Both the position numbers and the translations under genes were made by a program. From assembly GCF_002210225.1 (NCBI RefSeq), contig NZ_MWUJ01000007.1, positions 62,001 through 126,000 on the forward strand: DNA of 64,000 nucleotides. The letters are read 5' to 3'. The notes under the pieces were generated by a model. That model was not told the origin of the DNA. It saw nothing but the letters and a program-made list of their open reading frames with translations, and did no database searches. The stretch comes from Geofilum rhodophaeum (GTDB taxonomy: Bacteria > Bacteroidota > Bacteroidia > Bacteroidales > Marinilabiliaceae). This document shows positions 1 to 8,081 of the stretch, piece after piece; the stretch's first letter is position 1, and every line of letters starts with the position of its first letter.

Positions 1-2100
1 GCCTTCCACCACAAAGGAGATGGGAGTCTACACCCGGTGCGCGTGCATGTATTTATGCCCGACCGCAGCAATTCAGGGCTCTATTGCTACTATTGCAACG
101 ACATCAGCGGCCAAAAGCAAGTGGAAGCAAACCTGCTTAAAGAATCGCGCTACAATCAGAGTCTGGCCGAAATCAGCAAGGAACTGACGGTGCACAACCA
201 ACTGACCTCCGTAAAACTGCTGGTACGGCAGTATGCGCTGGAAATTACCGAAAGTGAATTTGCCTTTCTGGCCTACCGCAATCCGTTGACGCAGGAGCTT
301 CGTTCCACGGTCTATTCCGACCCTCCGGCCGATTACAACAACGCCATTATGCTGCTCGAAAGCTATTTCTGCTTTCATGCCCCGGACAAAAAGAAGGATA
401 CGGAGGCTTTGCGCAGCTTTTCGGACCGTATCATTAACAAAGAGGATGACCTGCTCATCAACGAACAGTCCATTCGCAAATTGCTGCCCTTTGAGCGCTT
501 CTGCATTACCGGGATATACTTTAATCAGCAATTTAAGGGCATCATGGTGGTGGCAGGCAAAGGCAGCGATTACGAGGAGGACGATCTGGAGCACCTGCAA
601 AACCTGAGCAATATGTTTGCCCTGGCCATCAACCGCATACAGGAGGAGGACCGACTGCTGGAGACCATCGACCAGCTGGAGCTGGCGATGCAGGTGGCCA
701 ACATCTTTACCTTTGATGCGCGTCCCCTGCTCAACGAATTCACTACGACCTCACAATACACGGAAGGCGAAAGCGGAAAAACAGCCCGTAACCGACACCT
801 ACTCAACAACTTTATCGACAAGGTACATCCCGAAGACCTGTCTGCGGCCATGGCGGCTGTTGAGGAGCACCGAAACAGCAATTCCCCTTCCTTTAAGGTG
901 GTAACACGCATGCGCATGAAAGGCAAACAATACCGCTGGTACGAAAGCAGCGGACGCATCATGCGACTGACCGATTCCGGAGAAATTGAGCGGGTGGTGG
1001 GACTGTCGATCGACATTACGGAAGAAAAGGAACTGAATCAGCAACTGATCGCCTCGCGCGAAGAAGCCATTGCGGCCAACAAGGCCAAAAGTGCCTTTCT
1101 GGCACGCATCAGTCACGAATTCCGCACCCCTTTAAATGCCATCATTGGCTTTACCGACGTACTCAACAATACGGTCAGCGATCCGGTACAAAAAGAATAT
1201 CTCTTAAGCATTAAAAAGAGCGGTCAAAATCTGCTGCGCTTGATTACCGACATCCTGGATTACTCCAAAATTGAGGCCGGTAAAATCGAGTTGCAGCTGC
1301 GTCCGGTCAATCTGGTGCACCTGATCTGTGAGACCGAGACCATGTTCATACCCAATGTAAAGGAAAAGGGTTTGGTGTTTAATGTGGTGGTGGACGAGCC
1401 CATGCCCAGGCTCTTGCTGCTCGACGACTTGCAGGTTAGGCAGATACTGATCAACCTGCTGGGCAATGCCATTAAGTTTACGGAGCGCGGCTCGGTCGAT
1501 TTGTATGTGCGGGCCGAAGAAGGGGTCAACAATATGGTGGACTTGACTTTTCGGATTACCGATACGGGGATAGGGATCAAGGCAGAATCTTTGAAAAAGA
1601 TATTTGAAGACTTTACGCAGCAGGACGACCAGGACAACCGTCGTTTTGGGGGCACGGGTCTGGGCCTGGGCATTGTGCGCAGCATTGTGCAATTAATGGG
1701 CGGCAGCATCGACGTAGAAAGCAGTCCCGGTGCCGGCAGTGCCTTCACCGTTACCCTGAAAAACTGTAAGATGGTGGAGGGAGCAGAAGGTCAGCATGCA
1801 GACCAGCTGCCCAAAGTGCTGCAACAAAGGGGGGGCGACCTTGTTGAAATAGCGGGAGCTTGTCGCGAGGCCGTACACGAGGCCCTGAAAAATGTGTGGC
1901 CAGCTTTTCGGCAACGCATGTCTTTCAAACAAATTCCTGACTTGGCAGGGATTTTGCAGAAGACAGGCAAGACGCATGACGACCGGCTGCTTCAAGCCTA
2001 TGCAGAGCGCCTGCAAAAATCGGCCGACACTTTTGATGTAGAGGCACTGAACAGGGCTGTAGCCGAACTGGAAGAATACGCAAAACTAAAGGACTTATAA
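1..2100 (+). CDS. Sensor histidine kinase (PAS-GAF-PAS-HisKA-HATPase), 5' end outside window
   Basis: The frame is open back to base 1 with no stop, and the residues before the GTG at 37 continue a PAS/PAC-like domain that ends in NDISGQKQVEANL, so this is the C-terminal part of a longer kinase. Domains in order, counting the GTG at 37 as residue 1: end of a PAS/PAC unit, a GAF-like domain (about 40-190), a second PAS domain (about 210-335, ending in VVGLSIDITEEKE), a HisKA dimerisation domain with the phosphoacceptor His360 in SHEFRTPLNA, and an ATPase domain with N box (LLGNAIKF), G1 (DTGIGI) and G2 (GGTGLGLGIV). The last ~100 residues after the ATPase are helical and resemble the tail that follows receiver domains in hybrid kinases, but no receiver is present. 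The downstream gene supplies a receiver 60 bases away, so the two probably work as a pair. The signal sensed is unknown. Confidence 0.93.
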   Translation, partial: AFHHKGDGSLHPVRVHVFMPDRSNSGLYCYYCNDISGQKQVEANLLKESRYNQSLAEISKELTVHNQLTSVKLLVRQYALEITESEFAFLAYRNPLTQELRSTVYSDPPADYNNAIMLLESYFCFHAPDKKKDTEALRSFSDRIINKEDDLLINEQSIRKLLPFERFCITGIYFNQQFKGIMVVAGKGSDYEEDDLEHLQNLSNMFALAINRIQEEDRLLETIDQLELAMQVANIFTFDARPLLNEFTTTSQYTEGESGKTARNRHLLNNFIDKVHPEDLSAAMAAVEEHRNSNSPSFKVVTRMRMKGKQYRWYESSGRIMRLTDSGEIERVVGLSIDITEEKELNQQLIASREEAIAANKAKSAFLARISHEFRTPLNAIIGFTDVLNNTVSDPVQKEYLLSIKKSGQNLLRLITDILDYSKIEAGKIELQLRPVNLVHLICETETMFIPNVKEKGLVFNVVVDEPMPRLLLLDDLQVRQILINLLGNAIKFTERGSVDLYVRAEEGVNNMVDLTFRITDTGIGIKAESLKKIFEDFTQQDDQDNRRFGGTGLGLGIVRSIVQLMGGSIDVESSPGAGSAFTVTLKNCKMVEGAEGQHADQLPKVLQQRGGDLVEIAGACREAVHEALKNVWPAFRQRMSFKQIPDLAGILQKTGKTHDDRLLQAYAERLQKSADTFDVEALNRAVAELEEYAKLKDL

Positions 2101-2160
2101 GGCAGTCTTTAACAATTTGTCCGATATTTGCGTACACGCACTTAGCAATAGACCAAAAAT

Positions 2161-3324
2161 ATGAGTAAAGGACGCATACTTATCATTGACGACAACCCCA
2201 AAAACATTCAGGTGGCCGCCTCCATTCTGGTACAGGCCGGCTACGAAACGGAGTTTGCGCTGGATGGGGAAGCGGGACTGCAGTGGCTGGACACGGAGGA
2301 TTTTGACCTGATTTTACTGGATGTAATGATGCCCGGCATGGACGGCTTTCAGGTCTGCCGCAGCATCAAAGGGCAGCCCCGTCTGCAAAAAACCCCAGTC
2401 ATTTTTGTCACCGCCAAAGCCGACCGCGACAGTGTGGTACAGGGTTTTGAGGCAGGGGGCGAGGATTACATTACCAAGCCCTACGACGCACGGGAGCTGG
2501 AAATTCGTGTCAAAAACCAAATTGAACTTAAAACCAACCGCGAGCTGCTCGAGACCATGAATAAGCGTCTCGAAGCCCGCGTAAAAGAAAAGACCGAGAA
2601 CCTGGAAGAACTCAACAGCAGTCTTGAAAAGACCAACAGCGAACTGAGTCACCGCAACAGCGAACTCCAGCGCCTCGAAGAATCCAAGCAACAGTTCCTG
2701 AACCTTTTGGGAAATGAAGTTTCCGGTTCGCTCAACGACGTGACCGCCATGCTGCAGGTCATCAAGTACAAGGTCGATTCTAAAAAAGTAGCTCAGCTGG
2801 TCGACCGCATCGACCACTCTCTTTCCAAGATTGAAATCTTTGTCAACGCCGCCCTGCGCATCACAGAATTGCAGTCGCACAGCGCATCTTTAAAGCCGGA
2901 GCGCCTCGAAATGGGCAAGCTGATAGGCTTTGCCATGTTTCAGCTGGACGAAAAAATTCGGCGAAAACAACTTAAAATAGATAACAAAAGTACGGGCCAA
3001 ACCGTATTACTAACCGGCGAGAGTCAGCTTTTGATGGCGGGACTGGTAATTGTTCTCGACTTTTTTTTGGAACGCAACGAGCCCGATGCGGTACTGAGTA
3101 TCGAAATTGAACACCAAAACAACGGCGTGAGTCTCCTTTTCAAGGACAACGGCCCACATGTCAGCGACCAGGAAATAGAAAGCTATTTCGACACCTTTTT
3201 CACCGGCAACCAATCGCTCAACTTTGCCCGCATGATTGCCGAAGCCCATTTGGGAAGATTAACAGTAAGCAACCGAACCGACAACAACGGCCTGCTTTTG
3301 ATTTTTGGTTTGTATATAGAATAA
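2161..3324 (+). CDS. Response regulator: receiver, coiled coil and degenerate histidine-kinase-like C-terminus
   Basis: 387 residues. The receiver domain (about 4-120) has the acidic pair D10/D11, phosphoacceptor D54 in LLDVMMPGMDGF, T84 and K106 (ITKPYD). A strongly charged coiled coil follows (about 120-175), then a segment shaped like a HisKA helix pair (FLNLLGNEVSGSLND) in which the expected His is Asn185. The last ~130 residues keep the outline of an ATPase domain, with a G1-like KDNGPHVSD and a G2-like ARMIAEAHLGRL, but lack the conserved N box and glycine-rich loop. It is best read as a receiver with a pseudokinase output that acts by protein contact, probably partner of the kinase encoded just upstream. 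There is no DNA-binding domain. The receiver call is certain; the pseudokinase reading is inference. Confidence 0.88.
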   Translation: MSKGRILIIDDNPKNIQVAASILVQAGYETEFALDGEAGLQWLDTEDFDLILLDVMMPGMDGFQVCRSIKGQPRLQKTPVIFVTAKADRDSVVQGFEAGGEDYITKPYDARELEIRVKNQIELKTNRELLETMNKRLEARVKEKTENLEELNSSLEKTNSELSHRNSELQRLEESKQQFLNLLGNEVSGSLNDVTAMLQVIKYKVDSKKVAQLVDRIDHSLSKIEIFVNAALRITELQSHSASLKPERLEMGKLIGFAMFQLDEKIRRKQLKIDNKSTGQTVLLTGESQLLMAGLVIVLDFFLERNEPDAVLSIEIEHQNNGVSLLFKDNGPHVSDQEIESYFDTFFTGNQSLNFARMIAEAHLGRLTVSNRTDNNGLLLIFGLYIE

Positions 3325-3371
3325 GGCGGCCGACGATAACAGCAAACACAACAGCAATCAAAGCAACAAAT

Positions 3372-4232
3372 ATGAAGCAATTTTCCGCAATGAAACAAAC
3401 CACAGTGGCCCTTCTGATGATGATGGGCAGTTGGATGACGACTACCGCACAAGACATAGCGGTGTCGCAGGAAGAGATGGTGGTGGAATACTATGCCGTG
3501 CCCTCCCCCGAGGAGATTCTCTCGTACATACACAACAACGAAATCACCTACACGCCAAAACTGATGAACAGTCCCACCAACAGCGACAAATACCAGACCT
3601 CCAAAGAGCGCCTGGTAGCTTTTGGCATGTACCTGGCCGACATGGCCTACGCAGGCAGTTTTGAGCAGTCGGGCACCGCCCTGCGCTACTTTGAAGTCAC
3701 CGAGCGCTCCGGCAAGAGCATGAATTTATTTCCTGCCGAAATTGAGGGTTTGGTAGAGCGTATGCTCAACAATATGAACCGCATCGACTCCATCAACAAC
3801 ATTTACGATGAGTTGTACCTGATGGTGATTGCCAACCTGCACGACACCGACCGCTTTGGCGAGTATGCCCTGATTTCGGCCGGCGGTTTTATTGAAGCCC
3901 TTTATCTGGCGCTCAACTCTTCCGATTCTGATTTGAAAGAGGACGGGTTTAGGATGCGGGTCTGGGACCAGAAAATGATTTTGGACCAGCTCAAAAGCAT
4001 GTTCAACAAGTACCTCAACGAGACCCAGAAAGCGCAGGTGATGAAGGACTTTGAAGGTGTTTTTGCGGCATTTGACGAGTTTGCCAAAAGTCCACAAGCC
4101 ACCACCAGCAACAAACGCGACGATGGCGCCATGGTACTGGGTGCTGCTCCGGCCAAGGCAAAAGCAGTCAACCCCATCGAAAACATCCACCAGGAAATCA
4201 ACCTGCTGCGTGCTAAGTGGGTGAGAGAATAG
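3372..4232 (+). CDS. Secreted protein of unknown function
   Basis: 286 residues with an N-terminal signal peptide (MKQTTVALLMMMGSWMTTTA, cut near AQD). A second Met at 3390 is an equally good start. The mature protein looks mostly helical, with no cysteine cluster or recognisable catalytic motif, and it ends in a basic tail (LLRAKWVRE). It begins 47 bases after the receiver gene and is followed 27 bases later by another small exported protein on the same strand, so all four left-hand genes may form one transcription unit. I do not recognise the family. Periplasmic location is inferred from the lack of a lipobox. Confidence 0.7.
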   Translation: MKQFSAMKQTTVALLMMMGSWMTTTAQDIAVSQEEMVVEYYAVPSPEEILSYIHNNEITYTPKLMNSPTNSDKYQTSKERLVAFGMYLADMAYAGSFEQSGTALRYFEVTERSGKSMNLFPAEIEGLVERMLNNMNRIDSINNIYDELYLMVIANLHDTDRFGEYALISAGGFIEALYLALNSSDSDLKEDGFRMRVWDQKMILDQLKSMFNKYLNETQKAQVMKDFEGVFAAFDEFAKSPQATTSNKRDDGAMVLGAAPAKAKAVNPIENIHQEINLLRAKWVRE

Positions 4233-4259
4233 TGTAGAACCGATAAAATGGCATGCTCC

Positions 4260-4709
4260 ATGAAAACGATATTCACAAGACTTATACTGCTGTCGGCCTT
4301 GCTCCTTGCTGGTGGTCTTCCCCAAGTCAAGGCACAAAGTTGTCGCGGCTACGACAAACGCTGTGAGTCGGCCCCCAAGCATTTCGAAGCCAGCTCACTA
4401 ACGCGCTCCGTTACCGTACGCAAGGCACGAAAGACCGTCATCAACCAGGTGTTTTATGGCGACCGCGAATATTTTGTCTCAGTTTGCGGACACCGCAGAC
4501 TGGGAAAGATTCATTTCCGACTCATCAGCGACGATGAGGACCAAATGGTTTTGTACGACAACGCAGTGGACAATTTTAAGGAAACCCAATTGTTTGTCAT
4601 TCAAAACACCATGAAAGTAAAATTGGAACTCTCGGCACCACATTATTTCGACGACCGCAATGCCGAATGTGCAGGGGTTCAGATTCACTACCACCGCAGC
4701 GATCGCTGA
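4260..4709 (+). CDS. Small secreted protein of unknown function
   Basis: About 149 residues from the ATG at 4260; an in-frame ATG at 4248 would add four residues before the signal peptide. The signal sequence MKTIFTRLILLSALLLAGGL ends near VKAQS. The mature part is about 125 residues, contains four cysteines (SCRG, KRCES, VCGH, AECAG) and looks beta-rich (HFRLISDDEDQMVLYDN, VKLELSAP). It could be a compact periplasmic beta-sandwich with disulphides. It ends 52 bases before a strong intrinsic terminator, so it is probably the last gene of the left-hand unit. Family not recognised. Confidence 0.68.
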   Translation: MKTIFTRLILLSALLLAGGLPQVKAQSCRGYDKRCESAPKHFEASSLTRSVTVRKARKTVINQVFYGDREYFVSVCGHRRLGKIHFRLISDDEDQMVLYDNAVDNFKETQLFVIQNTMKVKLELSAPHYFDDRNAECAGVQIHYHRSDR

Positions 4710-4761
4710 GGCCATGGCCGCACAACTTTAAAAACCCGATAACACGGCAAAATATCGACTT

Positions 4762-4787
4762 AAAAAATGGGCACTCGCCCATTTTTT
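4762..4787 (+). terminator. Intrinsic terminator, bidirectional in form
   Basis: Perfect 11-bp stem (4762-4772 with 4777-4787) around the loop ACTC. The stem starts with six A and ends with six T, so it can terminate either strand. It closes the + strand unit ending at 4709. Its right arm ends two bases before the tRNA promoter element at 4790. Confidence 0.82.
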
Positions 4788-4789
4788 GC

Positions 4790-4797
4790 TATATTTG
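4790..4797 (+). promoter_or_regulatory. TAnnTTTG -7 element of tRNA-Arg
   Basis: TATATTTG matches the Bacteroidota -7 consensus TAnnTTTG exactly and lies 17 bases before the mature tRNA 5' end. No good -33 TTTG is visible; the region where it should lie is occupied by the terminator stem at 4762-4787. Confidence 0.6.
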
Positions 4798-4814
4798 CAC
4801 CCCGAAAACGGTCT

Positions 4815-4888
4815 GGTCCGGTAGCTCAGTTGGATAGAGCAACAGCCTTCTAAGCTGTGGGTCTTGGGTTCGAATCCCAACCGGATCA
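4815..4888 (+). tRNA. tRNA-Arg (anticodon TCT)
   Basis: A complete cloverleaf can be folded by hand. Acceptor GGTCCGG (4815-4821) pairs with CCGGATC (4881-4887) with one G-T pair; D stem GCTC/GAGC; anticodon stem ACAGC/GCTGT around CTTCTAA, anticodon TCT at 4849-4851; T arm TTGGG-TTCGAAT-CCCAA. Discriminator is A4888. CCA is not encoded and must be added after transcription. It reads AGA codons. Confidence 0.96.
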
Positions 4889-4897
4889 CGGTTCGAG

Positions 4898-4939
4898 ACC
4901 GCAAATCTTTGTTTTACAAGGGTTTGCGGTTTTTCTTTT
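4898..4939 (+). terminator. Intrinsic terminator of tRNA-Arg
   Basis: Eight-bp stem ACCGCAAA (4898-4905) with TTTGCGGT (4923-4930), a 17-base loop, then a T-rich tract to 4939. It lies ten bases after the tRNA and separates it from the convergent phosphatase gene. Confidence 0.75.
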
Positions 4940-4979
4940 CAATTCCTGCAACCCAAATAAGAACAAAGGAATTATTCTG

Positions 4980-6485
4980 TCACTTTGCGGGATTAAAAAA
5001 CAGGGTGGTTCCTACAGCTGAAAACCCATAGTCATCGTGGGCCATAATGTTGATGCGAAGAATGGGGCCTTCCCCTTCCAAATCGGGCAATTTGGCCGTC
5101 CAAATATGCGAGGACGCAGATGACCTGAGGGCAGAACGCTGACTGTAGGCACTTGGGTAAACATCGGCCCTATTGAGCGCCACCAAGCGTTGAACCGAAG
5201 GATCAGCCATACGGGTTCTTTCCATTTTTATCCATTCACCGTTATTGACCTGAAAATATGCCTCGGTCTTCTCAGAGCCAGCGTAAATATTGGCCACCAA
5301 AGTACCTTCTAAATCTACTGCCCAGGTTTTGTCAATGCTGTCCTGCCCAGCCAGCCAAATATGCATTTGCTGCTGCGCATCCATTCCCACCCCCTTAAAT
5401 TGAAATTTATAGTCGCTGCCCTCAAAATCAAGAACAAAATAGTTTCGTGGACTCCCGTCTTGCATGCTTGCATGGGGCAAACCCCGAAAATCGCGCTCTC
5501 CGGTCCACCAATTCCCCGACGAAGCACCTACAACTAATTCTGAAACATTTTCCCCAAAAAAATGACGACTGACTCGATGGGTGTGCCCCGATAAGACCAA
5601 AACACGGCGATCCTCACCAAGCAAGGCCAACAAGTCGTCACGATTGCGGGTAAAGACCATAGGAATGTGCTGGGCAATAACCACCGTTTGATCCTTTGGA
5701 AGAAGTTTCAGGTTATTGGCTAAAAAACGCAACTGGCTGTCACTGTACCTGCCGTGGTAACTCCTGGAGCCATCCGACCAAACATTATTTAGGACAACAA
5801 AATGGATTTCGCCATACGTAAAAGCATAAGTGCTGGCCCCAAAATGAGAATTGTACACACTGTCCTGCCAAACCGCCTGCACCGACCGGTCATGGTTTCC
5901 GTAAACAGTCCACACCGGAGCCTGGAGCTGATTCAAAACCGCTTTTACTTTAGTTTCCAAACCGCTGTCACTGTTCACCTGATCACCTAAAAACAAATGA
6001 AAATCAAGATCCTGACGCTGCACCAATTCACTAAGCACCGTTTGATGGGCATAGTGCAGTTCTTGAAGATTATCGACCTGCATATCGCCAACAGCACTCA
6101 TTCGGAACTGCGATAATGCTTTTCGTTTTATCAATGGAAAATACAGCAGCTCCTTATTTTGCTCTTCGGGACGTGGCAAATAGACGAAATCGCCATTCTG
6201 AATACCTAACGACAGACCATAGTCGGCAGGCAAAATAGGAAACACGCTGACACCGGGCGCAACAGGAAGCTTAAATCGCCCATTTCTATCACTCAAAACG
6301 ATGGTATCTCCATTGGAAACTCCGATCCCTTTCAGTCCGCGTTCCCGACCATCCATACGACCATTGTCATTAACATCTTCAAAAACCAGCCCCGCAATCC
6401 ATGCTGGCCCAGATTGTGCAGACAAGCTGAAACTGGTGCCAGACAGCATAAGGAACAAGATCCAAATAAACCTAAGACGCATCAT
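4980..6485 (-). CDS. Exported calcineurin-like metallophosphatase
   Basis: 501 residues with a signal peptide (LRFIWILFLMLSGTSFSLSA). The first ~110 residues form a carboxypeptidase-regulatory-like beta domain (AGLVFEDVNDNGRMDGRERG) of the type that precedes this phosphatase family. The catalytic domain carries the dinuclear-metal motifs in order: VGDMQ (Gln where His is usual in GDxH), LGDQVNSD, YGNHDR, AQHIP and SGHTHR. A C-terminal beta domain of ~130 residues follows, as in Bacteroidota two-flanked metallophosphatases. It is likely periplasmic or surface-associated and cleaves a phosphate ester whose identity is unknown. It is the last gene of the SusC/SusD unit, 79 bases after the propeller-like lipoprotein, but a moderate terminator lies between them, so it may be transcribed at a lower level. 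Confidence 0.88.
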   Translation of the reverse strand: MMRLRFIWILFLMLSGTSFSLSAQSGPAWIAGLVFEDVNDNGRMDGRERGLKGIGVSNGDTIVLSDRNGRFKLPVAPGVSVFPILPADYGLSLGIQNGDFVYLPRPEEQNKELLYFPLIKRKALSQFRMSAVGDMQVDNLQELHYAHQTVLSELVQRQDLDFHLFLGDQVNSDSGLETKVKAVLNQLQAPVWTVYGNHDRSVQAVWQDSVYNSHFGASTYAFTYGEIHFVVLNNVWSDGSRSYHGRYSDSQLRFLANNLKLLPKDQTVVIAQHIPMVFTRNRDDLLALLGEDRRVLVLSGHTHRVSRHFFGENVSELVVGASSGNWWTGERDFRGLPHASMQDGSPRNYFVLDFEGSDYKFQFKGVGMDAQQQMHIWLAGQDSIDKTWAVDLEGTLVANIYAGSEKTEAYFQVNNGEWIKMERTRMADPSVQRLVALNRADVYPSAYSQRSALRSSASSHIWTAKLPDLEGEGPILRINIMAHDDYGFSAVGTTLFFNPAK

Positions 6486-6510
6486 AAGAATTGTTTCTAA
6501 GCATTATTAA

Positions 6511-6542
6511 AGAAAGGGGTGCTCCCTAAGGCGCACCCCTTC
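6511..6542 (-). terminator. Moderate intrinsic terminator after the propeller-like lipoprotein gene
   Basis: Nine-bp perfect stem AAGGGGTGC (6515-6523) with GCACCCCTT (6534-6542). Read on the minus strand it follows the stop at 6565 and is trailed by TCTTTAAT. The T tract is short, so partial read-through into the phosphatase gene is plausible. Confidence 0.55.
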
Positions 6543-6564
6543 CCCCCCTTTTTACCCACTCTAA

Positions 6565-8043
6565 TTATTCTACAGGTACATCGTACTTATATAAGTTGGT
6601 CTGGTCATTATTGGCACTGGTAAAGATGGCATAAGCCACCCCATTTGCAGCAAAAGCCATCGACAGGTCAGACGACTCCACCTCACTCAAAACTACCGGA
6701 CTGGTCCAATCCTGAGCATCCTCATCAAACCCTACAACGGCAGGAAATAAATTAGTGTCGCGAAACATCAGATGAGGCACACCCATCGGCGAAAGCGCCA
6801 GGCTAAATTCACGTGTGGTTGCAAAATCCACATCAATGGCTGATCCAATATTGCTCCAGCTGCCGGTTTCAGCATCCAATCTCATCACTTTGGGACGAAA
6901 TACATCATCACCCAAAGCATTATCCGCAACAGCAACATATACGTTGCCATCGGCGTCCACGTCCATGTCCAAATCACGCAAGTGTATTCCTGTTGAGTTC
7001 TCATCACGATAGTCATCAGACAAAGTAGTCCAGGCACCATCTGCATAACTGTACACCGAAATGGAACCGACATTCTGATTGTAAACGGTCAGGTACACTA
7101 CCCCATTAACGTTCTTGCTTACCTGAATATAGCCAATCATATCAGAAGCACGACCAGGCATAGCTACAGAAGTCGACCAGCTGGAACCATCGTACTCTGA
7201 AATGTTCAACTCACGACGGATCAAAGCTCCTGCGGCATTGTTCATAGCAAAGACAAAAGGATTTCCGTCGTTTTTCAAAACAATTTCGCTGTTGCCCATA
7301 CGAACATCGGTAATGCCCTTTCCACTCTCGCCACCTACATAACTCCAGGCTCCCGAGTTGTATGTCATCGCACTCATACTCTGCCCTACTTCGGCTGTAA
7401 AGTCAGCAAAGGAGATAAAAGGAGTTCCTTCCGGACTAAAAGTTAAAGAAATGCCAGATGCACGCCCCTCAGAAGCCAAACCACCCAGCGGAGCAAGTAC
7501 GCCTTCTTCAAGCGCCAAAACACCTGCCAGGTAATCGTCGGTGGTCTCACCCGACTGAACGAAACCAATGTAAGGCAACTGATTGGCAGGATTCACCTTC
7601 AACACGATTTCACGCATATTGGTCGCATCACTGGTCAGGGGCCCCCAAACAGCATCAGGTAATTGGTCTATTACAACCGTATACATACTATTGTTGGTTC
7701 CTTCAGTTACCACATAATCAACAGGCGTAGAGAAATCATTTGCCGTTTCCCCACTCACCTGTACCTCTTCACCAACGGTAACCACATCGTTCTCCGTGGC
7801 TTCAAAACGAGCTACGAGAGCCGTTTTGTCCACATAATCAGGCAAGGCAATTCTGATTTCCTGGCCAACAGAGGTAGCCACATAGTCGGTCAGCAAAACC
7901 TCCTGATTGTCTTCAGCGTAAAAACCAAAGCTCACCAATTCAGCCTCTCCATAAACAGGCATATCGTCATCGTCGTCGTCACAGGCCACAAATAAACCAG
8001 CCATAATAAACAGATACAACAAACTAAAAACAGTCCTTTTCAT
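6565..8043 (-). CDS. Surface lipoprotein, Ig-like domain plus propeller-like repeats
   Basis: 492 residues. Lipoprotein signal MKRTVFSLLYLFIMAGLFVAC followed directly by six aspartates. Residues about 30-130 form an Ig-like/DUF5018-type beta domain (ELVSFGFYAEDNQEVLL, YTVVIDQ). From about 135 on there are repeated blades with a Trp in a similar place (WGPLT, GAWSYVG, SSWSTSV, GAWTTLSD, GSWSNIG, QDWTSP), suggesting a beta-propeller. The acidic run right after Cys matches the Bacteroidota surface-export signal for lipoproteins, so display on the cell surface is inferred. It lies 38 bases after the M16 protease gene, within the SusC/SusD unit, and may bind the imported substrate. No catalytic motif seen. 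Confidence 0.78.
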   Translation of the reverse strand: MKRTVFSLLYLFIMAGLFVACDDDDDDMPVYGEAELVSFGFYAEDNQEVLLTDYVATSVGQEIRIALPDYVDKTALVARFEATENDVVTVGEEVQVSGETANDFSTPVDYVVTEGTNNSMYTVVIDQLPDAVWGPLTSDATNMREIVLKVNPANQLPYIGFVQSGETTDDYLAGVLALEEGVLAPLGGLASEGRASGISLTFSPEGTPFISFADFTAEVGQSMSAMTYNSGAWSYVGGESGKGITDVRMGNSEIVLKNDGNPFVFAMNNAAGALIRRELNISEYDGSSWSTSVAMPGRASDMIGYIQVSKNVNGVVYLTVYNQNVGSISVYSYADGAWTTLSDDYRDENSTGIHLRDLDMDVDADGNVYVAVADNALGDDVFRPKVMRLDAETGSWSNIGSAIDVDFATTREFSLALSPMGVPHLMFRDTNLFPAVVGFDEDAQDWTSPVVLSEVESSDLSMAFAANGVAYAIFTSANNDQTNLYKYDVPVE

Positions 8044-8081
8044 AATACTTGATTTTAATTAATAAATGGATGATCGTTTAC

